From Candidatus Sulfotelmatobacter sp. (GTDB lineage: Bacteria > Acidobacteriota > Terriglobia > Terriglobales > Acidobacteriaceae), in the NCBI GenBank assembly GCA_030039165.1, contig JASHQM010000219.1, positions 1-53,533 of the forward strand: a DNA stretch of 53,533 nucleotides. Direction: 5' to 3'. A program made the translations under genes and the position numbers. The notes under the pieces were generated by a model. The model did not search any database. It saw nothing but the letters and a program-made list of their open reading frames with translations, and was not told the DNA's origin. Below, piece by piece: positions 25,077 to 34,599 of the stretch (the first letter of the stretch is position 1; every line of letters begins with the position of its first letter).

Positions 25077-26492
25077 ATGGCGCGGAAATCGCAACCGTCC
25101 ATCTTGCAGGAGGAGTTGTACCCACCCAGCGCGCACGTGCGCGGCGAACACGTGCGCGACGATCTCTTTTCTCCGCAGATCGATGACGCGCGCCTGATCG
25201 ATCTGGATGTGGATGAGGAACCTCCTTTTCTTCGCGGACAAAAGCGGGTCTCTGCCCGGCGAAGTTCGCTCCCCAAAAAAACTGCGAATCGGCTGCTTTG
25301 GGGCGCAGCGGCAGCGGCCTCAGTGTGCGTAATGGGACTGGCCGCGGTATGGCTCTACCACTACGGTGAGCGTTCGTGGCGCTTCCGGGTGGAATCAAGC
25401 GACAACATTGAAGTCCTGGGCACGCAGAACGTGACCAAGGCGCAAATTATGGAAGTGATGGGCGCCGACATCGGGCGCAACATATTCTTCATTCCCTTGG
25501 CGCTGCAGAAGACCCAACTGGAGCAGATTCCCTGGGTGGAATCGGCCAGCGTGATGCGCTTCGTGCCCAACCGGCTGCAAGTGCTGATTCATGAGCGCAC
25601 TCCGGTGGCGTTTGCGCGCGTTGGCCCGCGAATTCTTCTCATCGATGCCGGCGGAACGCTGATGGAGTTGCCGGCGAAGCGCAAGTATTCGTTTCCCGTG
25701 ATTCTGGGAATGAATCTGGGCGAGCCGCTCTCCACGCGCGCCCCGCGGATGAAGGTTTATATGCAACTGTTGCGCGAACTTGATGGCGGAGGGTCGCGGT
25801 ATTCGCAGGATTTGAGCGAAGTGGATCTCTCCGATCTGGATGATGTGAAAGTGCGGGTGAACGATCCGGCGGGCGATGTGCTGGTGCACCTGGGATCGTC
25901 GGATTTTCTGGCGCGCTACAAAGTCTACATGACGCACGCGCAGGCTTGGCGGCAACAATTTCAGAAGCTGGAATCGGTGAATCTGCGGTATGAGAACCAG
26001 GTGATAGTAAATCCCGATGTAGGTCCCAACGTTTCGCTTGGGCCGAAACAAGTGACATTGAGTCCCGCGGCGGCAAAAGCTGCCGCAGCGGCGGGCGTCA
26101 AACCGGCGGCGCTGATTAGCCGGCTGCCCGGCGGCCGAGTTCCCAAACCCGCGTTTGAGTTGAGCGACAAAACGCTGAAGTCCGATGCAACGCGAAAACT
26201 GGCGAAGACAAAAGCCGCGAAGGGGCATACAGGTAAACGCGCAAAAACAACAGTGATGGCCAAGAAATTCTCACCGGCTCAGGAAGGCGGAATGCGCACG
26301 ATCGAGAGCAGACGGAATCTTCCGGTTTTGCATGCAGCAGGCGGTGCCAGTTCGCCCGGATTGAAGGCGAACCCCGCCTCGGGTGTACTGCAGAAAGCCG
26401 CGGCAGGCCAGAAGCCGAGTCCGGCAATAAAAGATAAAGATAGAGATAAAGATGGGAGCCGCAACCAGAGCGGGCAAGGCCCGAGCCAGTGA
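25077..26492 (+). CDS. ftsQ: Cell division protein FtsQ/DivIB with long C-terminal tail
   Basis: 471 residues against a usual 250-300. A charged cytoplasmic N-terminus (about 1-75) precedes one membrane helix (about 78-103, WGAAAAASVCVMGLAAVWLY), a POTRA domain (FRVESSDNIEVLGTQNVTKA) and the FtsQ beta domain (LEQIPWVESASVMRFVPNRL, RTPVAFARVGPRILLIDAGG). Past about residue 305 is a Lys/Ala/Ser-rich low-complexity tail (KTLKSDATRKLAKTKAAKGH, ending KDKDRDKDGS) with no domain. FtsQ links early and late divisome proteins. Followed 48 bases later by ftsA. Confidence 0.9.
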   Translation: MARKSQPSILQEELYPPSAHVRGEHVRDDLFSPQIDDARLIDLDVDEEPPFLRGQKRVSARRSSLPKKTANRLLWGAAAAASVCVMGLAAVWLYHYGERSWRFRVESSDNIEVLGTQNVTKAQIMEVMGADIGRNIFFIPLALQKTQLEQIPWVESASVMRFVPNRLQVLIHERTPVAFARVGPRILLIDAGGTLMELPAKRKYSFPVILGMNLGEPLSTRAPRMKVYMQLLRELDGGGSRYSQDLSEVDLSDLDDVKVRVNDPAGDVLVHLGSSDFLARYKVYMTHAQAWRQQFQKLESVNLRYENQVIVNPDVGPNVSLGPKQVTLSPAAAKAAAAAGVKPAALISRLPGGRVPKPAFELSDKTLKSDATRKLAKTKAAKGHTGKRAKTTVMAKKFSPAQEGGMRTIESRRNLPVLHAAGGASSPGLKANPASGVLQKAAAGQKPSPAIKDKDRDKDGSRNQSGQGPSQ

Positions 26493-26539
26493 AGCGGCAA
26501 ATTTTGTTTTGCATTTATCGCTTGGAGAACTCATAGGGA

Positions 26540-27751
26540 ATGGCGAATCAGCAAGGAGGTTTTTTAACCGCAATCGATGTGGGCAGCGCGAAGACTTGCG
26601 CGCTCATGGTGGAAGTTACCGAGAACGGCCTGCGCTATCGCGGGCATGGGATGGCGGAATCGCGAGGGTCGCGCAAGGGCGTCATCGTAGAACTCGAAAA
26701 AGCGGTCGCGGCGATCCAGAAGGCGGTTGAGACAGCCGAGGATACGGCTGGCGCGGCGGTGGAACATGCCACTGTCGGCATCGGGGGAGCGCACGTGCGG
26801 GGCGTGAACAGCCATGGCGGCATTACGCTGGGCACGCGTCCGCGCGAGATTGGAAAAGATGAGATCAAGCAGGCGGTCGAGAGAGCGAGGGCGATTCCGC
26901 TACCCGCCGATCGCGAGGTGCTGCATCTGCTGCCGCAGGAATTCATTCTCGACGATCAGGCGGGAGTGCACGATCCGCTGGGCATGATGGCGGCCAGACT
27001 CGAGGTCCGCGTGCATTTGATAACCGCGGCGACGAGCGCGGCGCAGAATGTGATCACGGCGGTAAATCGGGCGAGTGTGCATGTGGATGACACTGTGTTT
27101 GAGCCGCTGGCGGCGGCCGACTCCGTGTTGCGTGCGGATGAAAGAGAACTGGGCGTGTGCCTCGCCGATATCGGAGCTGGATCGACCGAGCTGATCGTTT
27201 TTCTAGACGGCGCCGTCGCTTTTACGGCAGTTATTCCGGTGGGCGGAGATCACTTTACCAGCGACTTGTCGGTGGGCATGTGTACGCCATTAGTGGAGGC
27301 CGAAAAAATTAAGAAGGCGTACGGGAGCGCGATCGTCACTTTGATTCCCGAGGGAAATGAAGTTGAAGTTCCCTCGGTTGGCGACCGCCCTTCGCGTTTG
27401 TTGCCGCAAAGATTAGTGGCAGAGATTCTCGAGCCGAGGGCGCGCGAGTTGTTTGAAATGATGCGTGAGGCATTGCGGCAGAGCGGCATGTTCGAGGCAT
27501 GCCTCGCCGGAGTTGTGCTGTGCGGCGGAGGGTCGCGCCTGCCGGGGATTTTCGACGTCGCGGAATCCGTATTGCGGCGGCCGGTCCGGCTTTCGTGGCC
27601 GACACCACTGGCAAGAATGCCGACTGCGCTGGCGGAGCCGGAGTTCGCAACCGTTCTCGGCATGGTCGCCTACGGCCAACGGGCGCGCGTTGCCCGCGGT
27701 TTTCAGGCCGACCGGTGGGGATCGAAATTGAAAGCGATGTTGGTCGGGTAA
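26540..27751 (+). CDS. ftsA: Cell division protein FtsA
   Basis: 403 residues. An actin-like ATPase that tethers FtsZ to the membrane. The N-terminal phosphate loop is [16 protein letters not shown]. The SHS2/1C domain includes [14 protein letters not shown], phosphate-2 is [17 protein letters not shown], and the adenosine motif is [13 protein letters not shown]. The C-terminal segment ([11 protein letters not shown]) can form the short amphipathic membrane-targeting helix. It lies directly upstream of ftsZ, as in most bacteria. Confidence 0.96.
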   Translation: MANQQGGFLTAIDVGSAKTCALMVEVTENGLRYRGHGMAESRGSRKGVIVELEKAVAAIQKAVETAEDTAGAAVEHATVGIGGAHVRGVNSHGGITLGTRPREIGKDEIKQAVERARAIPLPADREVLHLLPQEFILDDQAGVHDPLGMMAARLEVRVHLITAATSAAQNVITAVNRASVHVDDTVFEPLAAADSVLRADERELGVCLADIGAGSTELIVFLDGAVAFTAVIPVGGDHFTSDLSVGMCTPLVEAEKIKKAYGSAIVTLIPEGNEVEVPSVGDRPSRLLPQRLVAEILEPRARELFEMMREALRQSGMFEACLAGVVLCGGGSRLPGIFDVAESVLRRPVRLSWPTPLARMPTALAEPEFATVLGMVAYGQRARVARGFQADRWGSKLKAMLVG

Positions 27752-27757
27752 GGCAGG

Positions 27758-27778
27758 GTTCAGAGTTCAGAGTTCAGA
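27758..27778. repeat. GTTCAGA x3 tandem repeat upstream of ftsZ
   Basis: Three perfect seven-base units, followed by AGTCAGT. It ends ten bases before the ftsZ ribosome binding site, so it sits in the ftsZ translation leader. Confidence 0.7.
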
Positions 27779-27797
27779 AGTCAGTAATGGAGGGCAT

Positions 27798-29057
27798 ATG
27801 ACAAAAGATTCCAGCATTCGCATCAGCTTTAATGAGGAGCCAATTAACGACGCCAAGATTAAAGTCATCGGAGTTGGCGGTGGTGGCGGCAACGCGGTCA
27901 ACCGCATGATCGATGCCGGAGTTGAGGGCATCGAGTTCATCGTCGCCAATACCGACTTGCAGGCGCTGCGCATGTCGCGCGCGCCGGTGAAGCTTCAGCT
28001 CGGCGTGAAGCTGACGAATGGCCTAGGCGCGGGCGCCAATCCAGAAGTCGGGCGGAAAGCTGCGCTCGAGGATTCCGACAAAATCATCGAGGCTCTCGAA
28101 GGCGCAGACATGGTTTTCGTCACCACCGGCCTCGGCGGCGGAACGGGTACGGGCGCGGCGCCGATTATTGCATCGCTGGCCAGCGAAATGGGCGCTCTTA
28201 CGGTCGCCGTGGTCACAAAACCTTTCTCATTCGAGGGCAAGCGCCGCATGAAGCAGGCGGAAAAGGGGATCGACGAGTTGATGGAGTCAGTCGATACTAC
28301 CATTGTAATTCCAAACGAGAAGCTGCTGGCCGTGGCAGAGAACGCAGGTTTCTTCGAATCCTTCCGCATTGCGGACGATATTCTGCGCCAGGGCGTGCAG
28401 GGAATTTCCGACATCATCACGATTCCCGGCATCATCAATCGCGACTTCGCGGACGTGAAGACCATCATGGCGCGCATGGGCTATGCCGTGATGGGAACGG
28501 CCACCGCGAACGGAGCGAAGCGTACGACCGAAGCGGCGCAGCGCGCGATCGCCTCCCCCTTGCTCGAGGCAGGCGCGATCGACGGGGCGCGTGGAATCCT
28601 GATCAACATCACAGGATCGGCCTCGTTAAAACTGGCCGAGGTGCAACAGGCATGCAGCATCATTCAGACCGCGGCGCACGAGGACGCCAATATTATTTTT
28701 GGCGCGGTGCTGGACGACAAGATGAAAGACGCGGTGAAGATCACCGTGATCGCCACTGGCTTCCGGGAAGTGAGCCGGAGCCAGCGGCGGAGGGCGGAAG
28801 ATTCGATTTCGTTTGCTGATACGCACGATGAGGTGATGAATTTTCCCGAGTCTGGCATTGTCGCCGAGACTGCGGACTTTTCCGAACCGCTGCCCGCTAC
28901 AGCGATGGAACAGAAATCAATGGAGGCGCCGTCAATGGTGCATGCCGGCAGTGAGGCAGTTACGCTCGACGCCATGCGCAGCGCCATGGTGGCAAACTTT
29001 GAGCAGGACGATCTGGATGTGCCGGCATTTCTGCGCAAACGGGGCGAGGTAATGTAA
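27798..29057 (+). CDS. ftsZ: Cell division protein FtsZ
   Basis: 419 residues with GGAGGG four bases upstream of the ATG. A tubulin-like GTPase forming the Z ring. The GTP-binding motifs are [13 protein letters not shown] and the tubulin signature [14 protein letters not shown]. The T7 loop ([11 protein letters not shown]) supplies catalytic residues for the next subunit. The C-terminal domain is followed by a linker of about 65 residues and a conserved end peptide ([16 protein letters not shown]), which binds FtsA. Domains and length are normal. Confidence 0.98.
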   Translation: MTKDSSIRISFNEEPINDAKIKVIGVGGGGGNAVNRMIDAGVEGIEFIVANTDLQALRMSRAPVKLQLGVKLTNGLGAGANPEVGRKAALEDSDKIIEALEGADMVFVTTGLGGGTGTGAAPIIASLASEMGALTVAVVTKPFSFEGKRRMKQAEKGIDELMESVDTTIVIPNEKLLAVAENAGFFESFRIADDILRQGVQGISDIITIPGIINRDFADVKTIMARMGYAVMGTATANGAKRTTEAAQRAIASPLLEAGAIDGARGILINITGSASLKLAEVQQACSIIQTAAHEDANIIFGAVLDDKMKDAVKITVIATGFREVSRSQRRRAEDSISFADTHDEVMNFPESGIVAETADFSEPLPATAMEQKSMEAPSMVHAGSEAVTLDAMRSAMVANFEQDDLDVPAFLRKRGEVM

Positions 29058-29485
29058 GAAGCTTGCTGCTGGCTCTCAGATCCTGGCTTCTAGGCCTTTC
29101 AAATTCGCAGACAAATGTGGATTCCGGCTTGAAAATGGCGCGTCAGCGGATGCAATTTCCGGGAACAGAACTGCAAGTTTCTGCGGGAAAGTGCTGTGTG
29201 GAATGACGCAAAGTTTTGCGCAGAGAGCCGCACTGTTTCTGGAATAGTAATCATTACCGTGGCCTTTAGCACCAAAGTAATCCCGATGTAACAACTTATT
29301 CCGTAATGGTTTACGGGCAGCGCAATATTTTAGAGGAAACCAAGAATGTTATTGCTTCGAGGGTCTAACTCCCGTACTATCGCGGAGTTGGCCTCGTTTC
29401 GAATGCTGCAAGTCATCCACTGGCAAAGTGCGTGCATTGAGTAACCGTAGTTCCGGGCGAGATCCGGAGTTAAGGAAATAGAACC
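29058..29485. other. 428 bp spacer with structured elements, upstream of the PBP gene
   Basis: No gene. A two-step hairpin at 29358-29396 (CGAGG...AACTCC...GGAGTT...CCTCG) and a small GCAAA/TTTGC stem near 29208 are visible. The segment ACGCAAAG recalls a c-di-GMP riboswitch core, but the rest of that fold is missing. The long leader before the PBP gene may carry its promoter and a regulatory structure. Confidence 0.4.
29358..29396 (+). promoter_or_regulatory. Two-step hairpin in the leader of the PBP gene
   Basis: Outer arms CGAGG/CCTCG and inner arms AACTCC/GGAGTT around an 11-base loop, about 90 bases before the PBP start codon. Only TTT follows, so it is a weak terminator candidate and may be an attenuator or a stabilising leader structure. 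Confidence 0.35.
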
Positions 29486-30733
29486 ATGGTGGGGAGTCGT
29501 TTTCTTCGTCTGCTAGCGGTTTTCACTGGTTTGAGTCTGGCGCCGGCATTGTGGGCCGCGCACGTCGATACGCACACGCTAAACACGCACAAAACGAAAT
29601 CGGCTAGGGTTAATGAGAGCCAGCACACGCGGCGGCACATGCGTCACCTCGCCAGTGGCCGCAAGACGCCAGTTCACCCGGCGGCGCACCTCGCCAGCTC
29701 TCACACCAGCCTGAACCGCACTGCGGCGAGACTGCATCGGCGCGGTTACCACGAGCGGTTTTTCGTGAGTTCTTACGCGCAAGGAATCGGTGCCGGAGAT
29801 TTGGTGGGCGGCGAAGATCCAATCGTAAGGCAGGCAGCGGTGGATGCGCTGGGAAATATGAACGGAACGGTGGTCGCGATCGAACCGACCAGCGGCCGCA
29901 TCCTGGCCATGGTGAATCAGAAGCTGGCGCTCTCCAGCGGAGCGCAACCTTGCTCCACCATAAAACTTTCGGTCGCGCTGGCAGCGTTGAACGAAGGCCT
30001 GGTTTCTAAAGATACGGAAGTTGCCCTCGGCAGCCGAAGCCGGATGAACCTCACCGAAGCTTTGGCTCATTCGAACAATGCGTATTTCGAAGCCTTGGGA
30101 CGAAAACTGGGTTTTGAGAAAGTCGCATATTACGCTCATCAATACGGGCTGGGCGAACTGGCGGGCTACGATATTCCCGGCGAGCAGCTGGGCGAATATC
30201 CCGATGAAGTTATTTCGCAGAAGCTTGGCGGCGTGGGCAAGATGTGCTCGTTCGGCGAGGGGATCTCCATGACGCCGCTGCAATTGGGTGCGATGGTTTC
30301 GGCTATCGCCAACGGCGGCACACTTTATTATCTGCAACACCCCACTACTCCGGATGAGATCGCCGATTTTCAGCCGCGGGTGAAGCGGCAGCTCGATATC
30401 GCACCGCTGATTCCCGAGATTTCTGATGGCATGGCCGGCGCGGTGCAGTACGGCACAGCGCGGCGGCTGGGCCTGAATTTCAGCGAAGAAGAGATCCTTG
30501 GTAAAACCGGAACCTGCTCCCATGACGGCACGCGCTTTGGCTGGTTCGCCTCCTACGCAAATACCAGTGCGGGGCGGATTGTGGTAGTGGTGTTCTTGGA
30601 AGGCGGCCGGCCCACGTTTGGTCCCAAGGCGGCTGAAATTGCGGGACTGATGTACCGCAATCTGTATGACCACAACTTCTTCCTGGCCGGCACGGCTGCG
30701 ACCACAGACGCGAAACCAGCGAACCTGCAGTAA
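29486..30733 (+). CDS. Minimal penicillin-binding protein (transpeptidase domain only)
   Basis: 415 residues. A signal sequence (FLRLLAVFTGLSLAPALWAA) is followed by a His/Arg/Ser-rich linker (about 27-95), then a penicillin-binding transpeptidase domain with all three motifs: S157-TI-K160, S196-NN and K340-TGT. The pedestal and dimerisation domain of class B PBPs and the glycosyltransferase of class A PBPs are absent. It should crosslink peptidoglycan or act as a D,D-peptidase, and may bind beta-lactams. The place just after ftsZ suggests a role in division or septal wall remodelling. A clear terminator follows. Confidence 0.88.
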   Translation: MVGSRFLRLLAVFTGLSLAPALWAAHVDTHTLNTHKTKSARVNESQHTRRHMRHLASGRKTPVHPAAHLASSHTSLNRTAARLHRRGYHERFFVSSYAQGIGAGDLVGGEDPIVRQAAVDALGNMNGTVVAIEPTSGRILAMVNQKLALSSGAQPCSTIKLSVALAALNEGLVSKDTEVALGSRSRMNLTEALAHSNNAYFEALGRKLGFEKVAYYAHQYGLGELAGYDIPGEQLGEYPDEVISQKLGGVGKMCSFGEGISMTPLQLGAMVSAIANGGTLYYLQHPTTPDEIADFQPRVKRQLDIAPLIPEISDGMAGAVQYGTARRLGLNFSEEEILGKTGTCSHDGTRFGWFASYANTSAGRIVVVVFLEGGRPTFGPKAAEIAGLMYRNLYDHNFFLAGTAATTDAKPANLQ

Positions 30734-30767
30734 AGCGAAATTGCTGGTTGTAAATCCTTTCTAATTT

Positions 30768-30792
30768 AAGCCTCTCGCCAGGAGAGGCTTTT
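30768..30792 (+). terminator. Rho-independent terminator after the PBP gene
   Basis: Nine-base arms AAGCCTCTC and GAGAGGCTT around a five-base loop, followed by a short TTTT run, about 35 bases after the stop codon. It closes the division cluster. Confidence 0.85.
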
Positions 30793-30953
30793 CCACTTAT
30801 ACAAGGGCCCTCGACACTTTCCGCGGCTGGTCTTCCGTAGCTTAATTTCTTCTAACCCGTGAAAGTGTGCGCGCCGCCGATATCATCCCATGAGCCCGCA
30901 CAGAAGCTGGCGCGCTTGAAACCGGTCCGCTGAATCGAGAGCTGCAATTCGCG

Positions 30954-33671
30954 ATGCCCACAATAACCGGCACATATGACTATCGCTTAGTCGCGCTTTC
31001 CGTGGCTCTGGCGATGGCAACTTCCTACGCCGCCCTCGATCTGGCGGGACGCGTCACGGTCTCGCATCGCTGGGCGCGTTTTGTTTGGCTGACTGGCGGC
31101 GCAGTTGCCATGGGCTTCGGCATTTGGGCGATGCACTACGTCGGGATGCTGGCATTTCAGCTTCCTGTACGGGTTCTGTATCACTATCCGACAGTTGTCT
31201 TGTCGTTGTTGGCAGCGATTGCCGCATCGGCCGTCGCCTTATTTGTAGTCAGCCGGCCCCGCATGGGGTTGGCCAACGAACTCGGCGGCAGCGCACTGAT
31301 GGGAGGCGGAATCGCGGGCATGCACTACATCGGCATGGCGGCGATGCGCCTGCCGGCAACCATGGAGTTCCAGCCAGACCGCGTCATTCTTTCCATCGTG
31401 CTGGCGGTTCTGGTGTCCCTGGTGGCGCTCACGCTTGCGTTTCGTGTTCGCCTGGAGCGAAAAGCCAGCTCTACAAAAATCGGCAGCGCCTTTCTGATGG
31501 GTTGCGCGATACCTCTCATGCACTACACGGGAATGTGGGCGGTGGATTTTTATCCGGATAACGCAGCCATCAATTTCTCACATACGATCAGTGTCTCTGC
31601 TATCAGCGGAATGGCTATAGCTACAAGCAGCTTCGCCGTACTGGCTCTGGCGATCGCATCTTCCTTCATGGACCGGCTTCTCTCCACCCGAACGAGCGAT
31701 CTCCAATTCATCCGTGAGCGCGAGCTGTATTTGCAGACGATGGCGGAAACCATTCCTGAGATCATCTGGACGGCTTCTCCCGATGGCTCGACGGATTTCA
31801 CCAACCGCAAATGGCTTGACTATAGCGGACTCACGGCTGACCAAAGCAAAGGTTCCGGCTGGACTGTGGCTGTCCATCCCGAAGAACTCGACGCGTGCTG
31901 GTTGAGGTGGCAGGAAGCGACACGCAAGGGAGAACCCTATGAGGACGAGATGCGCCTTCGGGGAAAAGATGGCGTCTTTCGTTGGTTTCTAGCGCGCGCC
32001 AACCCGGTTCGCGACCCGAATGGAACAATCGTCAAATGGTTCGGAACCTGTACCGACATTGAGGATCAAAAACACAGCCAGACAATCCTGCGAGAGCAGA
32101 TTGTCGAACGCACACAGCAATTGGCCGACGCGAATACGCGTTTGCAGGAAGAGCAATATTTTCGAAAGTTGGCGGATGGCGTTCCAGAAATGATCTGGAC
32201 CGCCGATCCGCGGGGCATGGTCGATTATGTCAACCAGGCTAACGACTACACGGGGAGGGCTGCGGAGCAATCCTATGGGGGGGCGTTTGCCGAAACTATT
32301 CACCCCGATGACCAGCCCCTGGCCTTGGAGAAATGGCAGGGGGCGCTGCGTAGTGGACAGCCATTTGAAGTGGAATGCCGTCTGCAGGGGAAAGACGGCG
32401 GTTACCGCTGGTTCCTGGTGCGCGCCAATCCCATCCGTAACGACGCCGGAGAAATCGAGAAATGGATTGGCACCTGCACTGATATCGAGAACCAGAAGCA
32501 AAATCAGAAGCTGCTGGAGGAGGAGGTCCTGGACCGAACCGTGCAACTGGAAAAAATGAATTCCAGACTGCAGGAGGAGATGGCGGAAAAAGATCTCGCG
32601 CGCAAACAATTCGACGGGCAAAACGAAAAAATGATGAAAGATCTGGAAAAACGCTCGGAACGCGCAACCATGCTGGCCAAGATGGGCGAACTGCTGCAAA
32701 GCTGCATCAGCCGGGATGAGGTGATTTCTGTTGCCCTGGGTTTTGCCCCGAAAATATTTCCGGCAGTGCGGGGGGAGCTGGCGCTATTGAATACTACCCG
32801 CAACCAGGCCGAAGTCATCGGATCGTGGAACGAATGCTACATTCCCCACCCCGAATTCGATTCCAGCGATTGCTGGGCGCTGCGCACCGGCCATCCCCAT
32901 CTGGTGACGCCGGGCGATTCGACGGCACGCTGCTCGCATGTACAAGGAATCAGTGTGTCGTATATGTGCCTGCCAATTCTGGCGCAGGGAGAAACGCTGG
33001 GCATCGTTCACTTGCAGGCTACGAGCGAAGGGCAATTGGAGTCGGCGGAGCTCTCATTCAAGACCACATTTGCCGGACAGGTGGGGCTTTCGATTGCCAA
33101 TATCCGGCTGCGCGAAGCCTTACGGATGCAATCGGTGCGCGATTCGTTAACCGGCCTATACAATCGCCGTTACCTGGAGGAACTGCTGGAGCGTGAGATG
33201 CGGCGTGCCTCGCGAGCGGCGTACCCTGTGGGCGTTCTGATGATCGATCTGGATCACTTCAAGAATTTCAACGACACTTACGGGCACGATGCCGGCGACG
33301 CCGTATTGCGTGAGACTGGATTGCTGCTGGTGAAGAGCGTCAGGGCGGAGGATGTGGTGTGCCGCTATGGGGGGGAAGAATTTGTTATCGTGCTGCCCAC
33401 GGCAAACGCGGAAACGTCACAGGCGCGGGCCGAATCGATACGCACTAAGATAAAGGAGCTAACGGTCATTCACCAGGGCAGGCCGATGGGGATGTTAACG
33501 ATCTCGGTGGGAGTCGCGGTTTTTCCCGAGCACGGGGTTTCCCCGAAGGAACTGATGTCTGCCGCCGATGCCGCGCTTTATGAGGCGAAGCGCAGCGGGC
33601 GCGACCAGGTGTCTGTGGCTTCGCCGAAAGCGATAGATCTGGGGACAACGGCGGAGAAGTCGGCTGTTTGA
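30954..33671 (+). CDS. MHYT-PAS-PAS-GAF-GGDEF membrane diguanylate cyclase
   Basis: 905 residues. The N-terminal seven-helix MHYT sensor has its three motifs at residues 60 (MHYVGM), 123 (MHYIGM) and 189 (MHYTGM). MHYT domains are proposed to bind metal and sense gases such as O2, CO or NO. Two PAS domains follow (about 265-375 and 400-510), each with a PAC-like GTCTDIE-N/D-QK end leading into a helical linker. A GAF domain (about 575-720) precedes the GGDEF domain. The active motif is GGEEF (806-810) and an inhibitory RxxD site is intact (R797-A-E-D800). It should make cyclic di-GMP with product feedback. It starts about 160 bases after a terminator, as its own unit. Confidence 0.94.
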   Translation: MPTITGTYDYRLVALSVALAMATSYAALDLAGRVTVSHRWARFVWLTGGAVAMGFGIWAMHYVGMLAFQLPVRVLYHYPTVVLSLLAAIAASAVALFVVSRPRMGLANELGGSALMGGGIAGMHYIGMAAMRLPATMEFQPDRVILSIVLAVLVSLVALTLAFRVRLERKASSTKIGSAFLMGCAIPLMHYTGMWAVDFYPDNAAINFSHTISVSAISGMAIATSSFAVLALAIASSFMDRLLSTRTSDLQFIRERELYLQTMAETIPEIIWTASPDGSTDFTNRKWLDYSGLTADQSKGSGWTVAVHPEELDACWLRWQEATRKGEPYEDEMRLRGKDGVFRWFLARANPVRDPNGTIVKWFGTCTDIEDQKHSQTILREQIVERTQQLADANTRLQEEQYFRKLADGVPEMIWTADPRGMVDYVNQANDYTGRAAEQSYGGAFAETIHPDDQPLALEKWQGALRSGQPFEVECRLQGKDGGYRWFLVRANPIRNDAGEIEKWIGTCTDIENQKQNQKLLEEEVLDRTVQLEKMNSRLQEEMAEKDLARKQFDGQNEKMMKDLEKRSERATMLAKMGELLQSCISRDEVISVALGFAPKIFPAVRGELALLNTTRNQAEVIGSWNECYIPHPEFDSSDCWALRTGHPHLVTPGDSTARCSHVQGISVSYMCLPILAQGETLGIVHLQATSEGQLESAELSFKTTFAGQVGLSIANIRLREALRMQSVRDSLTGLYNRRYLEELLEREMRRASRAAYPVGVLMIDLDHFKNFNDTYGHDAGDAVLRETGLLLVKSVRAEDVVCRYGGEEFVIVLPTANAETSQARAESIRTKIKELTVIHQGRPMGMLTISVGVAVFPEHGVSPKELMSAADAALYEAKRSGRDQVSVASPKAIDLGTTAEKSAV

Positions 33672-33713
33672 TCACGCCATACAGCGGTCAGATGGGTTGA
33701 CTGGCGTCCATGG

Positions 33714-34460
33714 CTACTTCCTGCGTTCGTCGCGCTCGACTAATCCATCCTTGATGTGGATGATGCGGTGGGCGTATTCGGCGATGTCGTGCTCGTGGGT
33801 GACCAGCACGATGGTATTCCCTTCCCCATGAAGGCGGTCGAACAGCGCCATGATTTCGCTTCCGGTAGCGGAGTCGAGGTTGCCGGTAGGTTCATCGGCG
33901 AGGATGATCGAAGGCCGGTTGACCAAAGCACGCGCTATGGCGACGCGCTGGCGCTGGCCGCCGGAAAGCTCGTTGGGCTTGTGCGACATGCGCTCCTCCA
34001 TTCCGACGGCTTTCAACGCCTCGCGGGCGCGATCCATGCGCTCGTCGGTGGGGATACCGGCATAAATCAAGGGCAACTCGACATTGTGCAGAGCGGTGGC
34101 GCGGGCAAGCAGATTAAACGTCTGAAAGACAAAGCCGATTTCCTTATTGCGAATGTGCGCCAGTTGGTCGTCATCGAGTTCACTGACCAGTTGGCCATTG
34201 AGCCAATACTCGCCCTTGCTGGGACTGTCAAGGCAGCCGATAAGATTCATCAGCGTCGATTTGCCCGAGCCCGACGGGCCCATGATGGCGACATACTCCC
34301 CGCGCTCGATGCGGATGTTAACCCCGCGGAGTGCATGCACCTGCTGCTCGGAGCCCATGTCATAGGTTTTCCAGAGGTCGTCGGCGGCAATCATGCAGGA
34401 TTGCGGCGGGGGCGCGGGAACGCCATTCGTAGGCATGCTGATTACTTCGGCGGTTGCCAT
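33714..34460 (-). CDS. ABC transporter ATP-binding protein, MacB/LolD type
   Basis: 248 residues from the ATG giving MATAEVIS, preceded by GGAG. A GTG start 24 bases upstream is weaker. Walker A is [15 protein letters not shown], the Q-loop is FVFQTFNLL, the signature is [15 protein letters not shown], Walker B is [11 protein letters not shown], and the H-loop histidine is in [10 protein letters not shown]. This subfamily works with FtsX-like permeases in lipoprotein release, macrolide export or cell-wall control. It lies 140 bases after the MacA-like gene on the same strand. No permease gene follows, as the next gene is on the opposite strand. Confidence 0.92.
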   Translation of the reverse strand: MATAEVISMPTNGVPAPPPQSCMIAADDLWKTYDMGSEQQVHALRGVNIRIERGEYVAIMGPSGSGKSTLMNLIGCLDSPSKGEYWLNGQLVSELDDDQLAHIRNKEIGFVFQTFNLLARATALHNVELPLIYAGIPTDERMDRAREALKAVGMEERMSHKPNELSGGQRQRVAIARALVNRPSIILADEPTGNLDSATGSEIMALFDRLHGEGNTIVLVTHEHDIAEYAHRIIHIKDGLVERDERRK

Positions 34461-34599
34461 GTTTTTCTCCTGCTCCGGTGCCACCAGGTTCTCCGAAATT
34501 GGATTCGACTCCGAGAGCTTTTCAAAAATCGGACTTCCTCAACTGTCTGTTGCCGAACCCCGGCTGGCTTCTCCGTTGGACGGATGAGCCGGCCGAAGG

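Noticed and set aside
29196..29230. GACGCAAAG word suggestive of a c-di-GMP (GEMM) riboswitch
   Set aside because: The GCAAACC, GAAA tetraloop and second-helix parts of the consensus are missing.
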